This document shows positions 7,252 through 8,469 of a DNA stretch of 8,469 nt, piece by piece. Position 1 is the stretch's first letter, and each line of letters begins with the position of its first letter. The stretch spans positions 1 to 8,469 of the forward strand of contig JALUMJ010000128.1 of the NCBI GenBank assembly GCA_027040375.1, given 5' to 3'. Below the pieces are notes generated by a model. That model did no database searches. It was not told where the DNA came from and worked only from the letters and a program-made list of their open reading frames with translations. The stretch is from Campylobacteraceae bacterium (GTDB taxonomy: Bacteria; Campylobacterota; Campylobacteria; Campylobacterales; Sulfurospirillaceae). A program made the translations under genes and the position numbers.

Positions 7252-7299
7252 ATACCAAATTAAACCATAACTAGACACTTTAATGGTTTAATTTGGTAT
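7252..7299. repeat. Perfect 17-bp inverted repeat upstream of the pyrophosphatase gene
   Basis: The left arm ATACCAAATTAAACCAT (7252-7268) and right arm ATGGTTTAATTTGGTAT (7283-7299) are exact reverse complements, separated by 14 bases. On the + strand the stem is followed by T-rich sequence (7301-7315). It could therefore be a weak terminator for azlD, but only four of 17 pairs are G-C. The right arm also covers the likely -35 region of the next promoter, which would suit an operator. Which role it has cannot be decided from sequence. Confidence 0.8.
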
Positions 7300-7322
7300 G
7301 ATTTATATTTTTATTGTATAAT
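7293..7322 (+). promoter_or_regulatory. Predicted sigma-70 promoter of the pyrophosphatase gene
   Basis: A perfect TATAAT at 7317-7322 stands 18 bp downstream of TTGGTA (7293-7298), a four-of-six match to the -35 consensus that lies inside the inverted repeat. Transcription would start near 7329, giving a leader of about 17 bases that includes AAAAGGT (7334-7340), the ribosome site five bases before the ATG. The rest of the 7170-7345 gap shows no open frame of note and no clear RNA gene. Confidence 0.65.
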
Positions 7323-7345
7323 TCAAAAAAATAAAAAGGTTAAAA

Positions 7346-8263
7346 ATGTCGATATTCGTTACAGGACACACAAATCCAGACTCTGATTCTATCGTTGGGG
7401 CTATCTCTTTATCTTATCTTAGAAGACAATTGGGCGATGATTGCGTGGCTGCAAGGCAGGGGAAAATTTCTGATGAAACTCGATTTATATTGGATAAATT
7501 TGGTGGAGATGAGCCACTTTTGAAAACTTCTTATAGTGGCGAAGAGGTTTGGGTTGTAGATACTACTGATTTGGCTATATTGCCAAAAGATATACTGCAA
7601 GCTACTGTTTTAGGTGTGGCGGATCATCATAAACTTGGTGATTTGACGACATCAACTCCGCTTGAGTGTTGGATAAGACCAGTTGGCTGTTCAAATACCA
7701 TCATCAAAGAGATGTTTGACCATTATAGGGTTGAAATTCCCAAGGATATCGCTGGCATGATGATGTGTGCAATTTTAAGTGATACTGTTATCTTCAAGTC
7801 TCCAACTTGCACAAAAGTTGATACAAAAGCCGTGAAAGATTTAGCAAAGATTGCAGGTGTTGAAGATTTTAAGGCACTTGGCATGGAGATGTTTATAGTA
7901 AAGTCTGCAGTTGAGGGTGCAAGTGCAAGAGATTTAACTACCAGAGATTATAAAGAGTTTGACATGGGTGCTAGCAAGATTGGTGTTGGACAACTCGAAG
8001 TTGTAGATTTGAGTGTTTTTGATGATAAAAAAGAGATACTTTTTGAAGATATGAAAAAACTAAAAGACGAGAGTGGACTTCATAGCGTAATAGTGCTGCT
8101 TACTGACATCATGACTGAGGGTTCACAGCTTTTAGTTGTTAGCGATGATGAAACCATAATAGAAAAAGCATTTGATAAAAAATTGGACAATCATGAAGTT
8201 TGGTTAGAGGGTGTACTTAGTCGTAAAAAACAAGTTATACCGTTTTTACAACCACTTTTTTAA
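7346..8263 (+). CDS. ppaC: Manganese-dependent inorganic pyrophosphatase, family II (DHH/DHHA2)
   Basis: This soluble enzyme hydrolyses pyrophosphate to two phosphates and pulls biosynthetic reactions forward. The length, 305 residues, is typical of family II without CBS domains. The DHH domain shows GHTNPDSDS (metal ligands His8, Asp12, Asp14), VVDTTD (Asp72), ADHH (His94, His95) and LSDT (Asp146), followed by FKSPTCT. All six metal-binding positions expected from the Bacillus PpaC alignment are kept. The C-terminal DHHA2 domain ends in SRKKQVIP (Arg293, Lys294), the substrate-binding motif. One oddity is motif II, which reads Asp-Thr-Thr-Asp where the best-known members have Asp-His-Asn-Glu or Asp-His-Ser-Glu. 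The gene has its own promoter and ribosome site and appears monocistronic, facing a convergent gene. The assignment is secure; Mn preference is family knowledge. Confidence 0.96.
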   Translation: MSIFVTGHTNPDSDSIVGAISLSYLRRQLGDDCVAARQGKISDETRFILDKFGGDEPLLKTSYSGEEVWVVDTTDLAILPKDILQATVLGVADHHKLGDLTTSTPLECWIRPVGCSNTIIKEMFDHYRVEIPKDIAGMMMCAILSDTVIFKSPTCTKVDTKAVKDLAKIAGVEDFKALGMEMFIVKSAVEGASARDLTTRDYKEFDMGASKIGVGQLEVVDLSVFDDKKEILFEDMKKLKDESGLHSVIVLLTDIMTEGSQLLVVSDDETIIEKAFDKKLDNHEVWLEGVLSRKKQVIPFLQPLF

Positions 8264-8269
8264 ATTTTT

Positions 8270-8312
8270 AGACGGTTTTTGTTAGTTATTGTTGCACGAG
8301 CAAAAACCGTCT
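8270..8312 (+). terminator. Probable stem-loop terminator of the pyrophosphatase gene
   Basis: AGACGGTTTTTG (8270-8281) and CAAAAACCGTCT (8301-8312) form a perfect 12-bp stem with a 19-base loop, starting seven bases after the ppaC stop. Downstream on the + strand the sequence is T-rich but interrupted (8313-8340), so termination may be imperfect. The right arm is also coding sequence for the last residues of the convergent gene, and the loop contains that gene's stop codon. Confidence 0.55.
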
Positions 8313-8469
8313 GCTTCTAGCTTTTTGTTTTCTTCTTCCAAATTTTTTCTGTATTTTTGATAACTTGTTTCTTTTTTTGAAACAAAAGATGTTTTTGATT
8401 TATCCCATTTTAATGCTTGTTTTTTGCTTTGATTTTGGTCGGAATTTGCACTAAAAGCAAGCACGGTGA
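8282..8469 (-). CDS. C-terminal part of a probable exported hypothetical protein, 5' end beyond window
   Basis: The minus-strand frame is open from the right window edge to TAA at complement 8282-8284, leaving about 61 complete residues. A GTG at complement 8462-8464 could be a start, but it has no room in the window to show a ribosome site. The first residues (TVLAFSANSDQ) look like the end of a signal peptide with a cut after Ala in AFSA, so I think the true start lies outside. The mature part is hydrophilic and Lys/Gln/Ser/Glu-rich, with a likely helical stretch (ETSYQKYRKNLEEENKKLEA) and a final GFCSCNNN containing a Cys-x-Cys pair. No family is recognised. The last codons lie within the stem-loop of the convergent pyrophosphatase gene. 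Coding is supported by the long open frame and protein-like composition, not by homology. Confidence 0.55.
   Translation of the reverse strand, partial: TVLAFSANSDQNQSKKQALKWDKSKTSFVSKKETSYQKYRKNLEEENKKLEADGFCSCNNN

Noticed and set aside
7298..7321. Seven-residue leader peptide (ATG 7298 to TAA) before ppaC
   Set aside because: It lies upstream of the predicted transcription start and has no ribosome site; it is likely chance in AT-rich sequence.

Overview
The window is AT-rich, densely packed DNA from a flagellated bacterium, most likely a member of the Campylobacterota (Epsilonproteobacteria, Sulfurimonas/Arcobacter/Campylobacter-like). The reasons are the low GC content by eye, the style of the RpoD protein, an FlgF/FlgG pair that begins MQNGYY and MISSLYTAATGM behind a sigma-54 promoter, and a hemL gene followed by small membrane proteins. 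The genus is an inference. I saw no mobile element, CRISPR array, tRNA or rRNA.

Left part (1-1725, + strand): the 3' three-quarters of hemL (tetrapyrrole synthesis) enters from the left edge. It overlaps an AtpZ/AtpI-type two-helix membrane protein, which overlaps an unrecognised four-helix membrane protein. Stop and start codons interlock throughout, so this is one translationally coupled unit.

Middle left (1700-4221, - strand): rpoD, the housekeeping sigma factor, is followed after two bases by an unrecognised gene with a PAS-like N-terminus. That gene's 3' end overlaps the membrane-protein gene convergently by 26 bp. rpoD has a clear TATAAT promoter in the divergent intergenic region.

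Middle right (4343-7169, + strand): a good sigma-54 promoter drives flgF-like and flgG rod genes. A 56-residue single-helix protein (easily missed by gene callers) and the azlC-azlD amino-acid exporter pair follow with almost no gaps. The promoter position shows that the first rod gene starts at a GTG (4400), not at the upstream ATG (4376).

Right part (7170-8469): a 176-bp intergenic region holds a perfect 17-bp inverted repeat and a TATAAT promoter. They precede a family II (DHH/DHHA2, manganese-dependent) inorganic pyrophosphatase. A 12-bp stem follows that gene and lies partly inside the 3' end of a convergent, edge-truncated gene for a probable exported protein. Most of the window is housekeeping. 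The less explained items are the PAS-like gene, the 56-residue protein, the inverted repeat and the exported protein at the edge.
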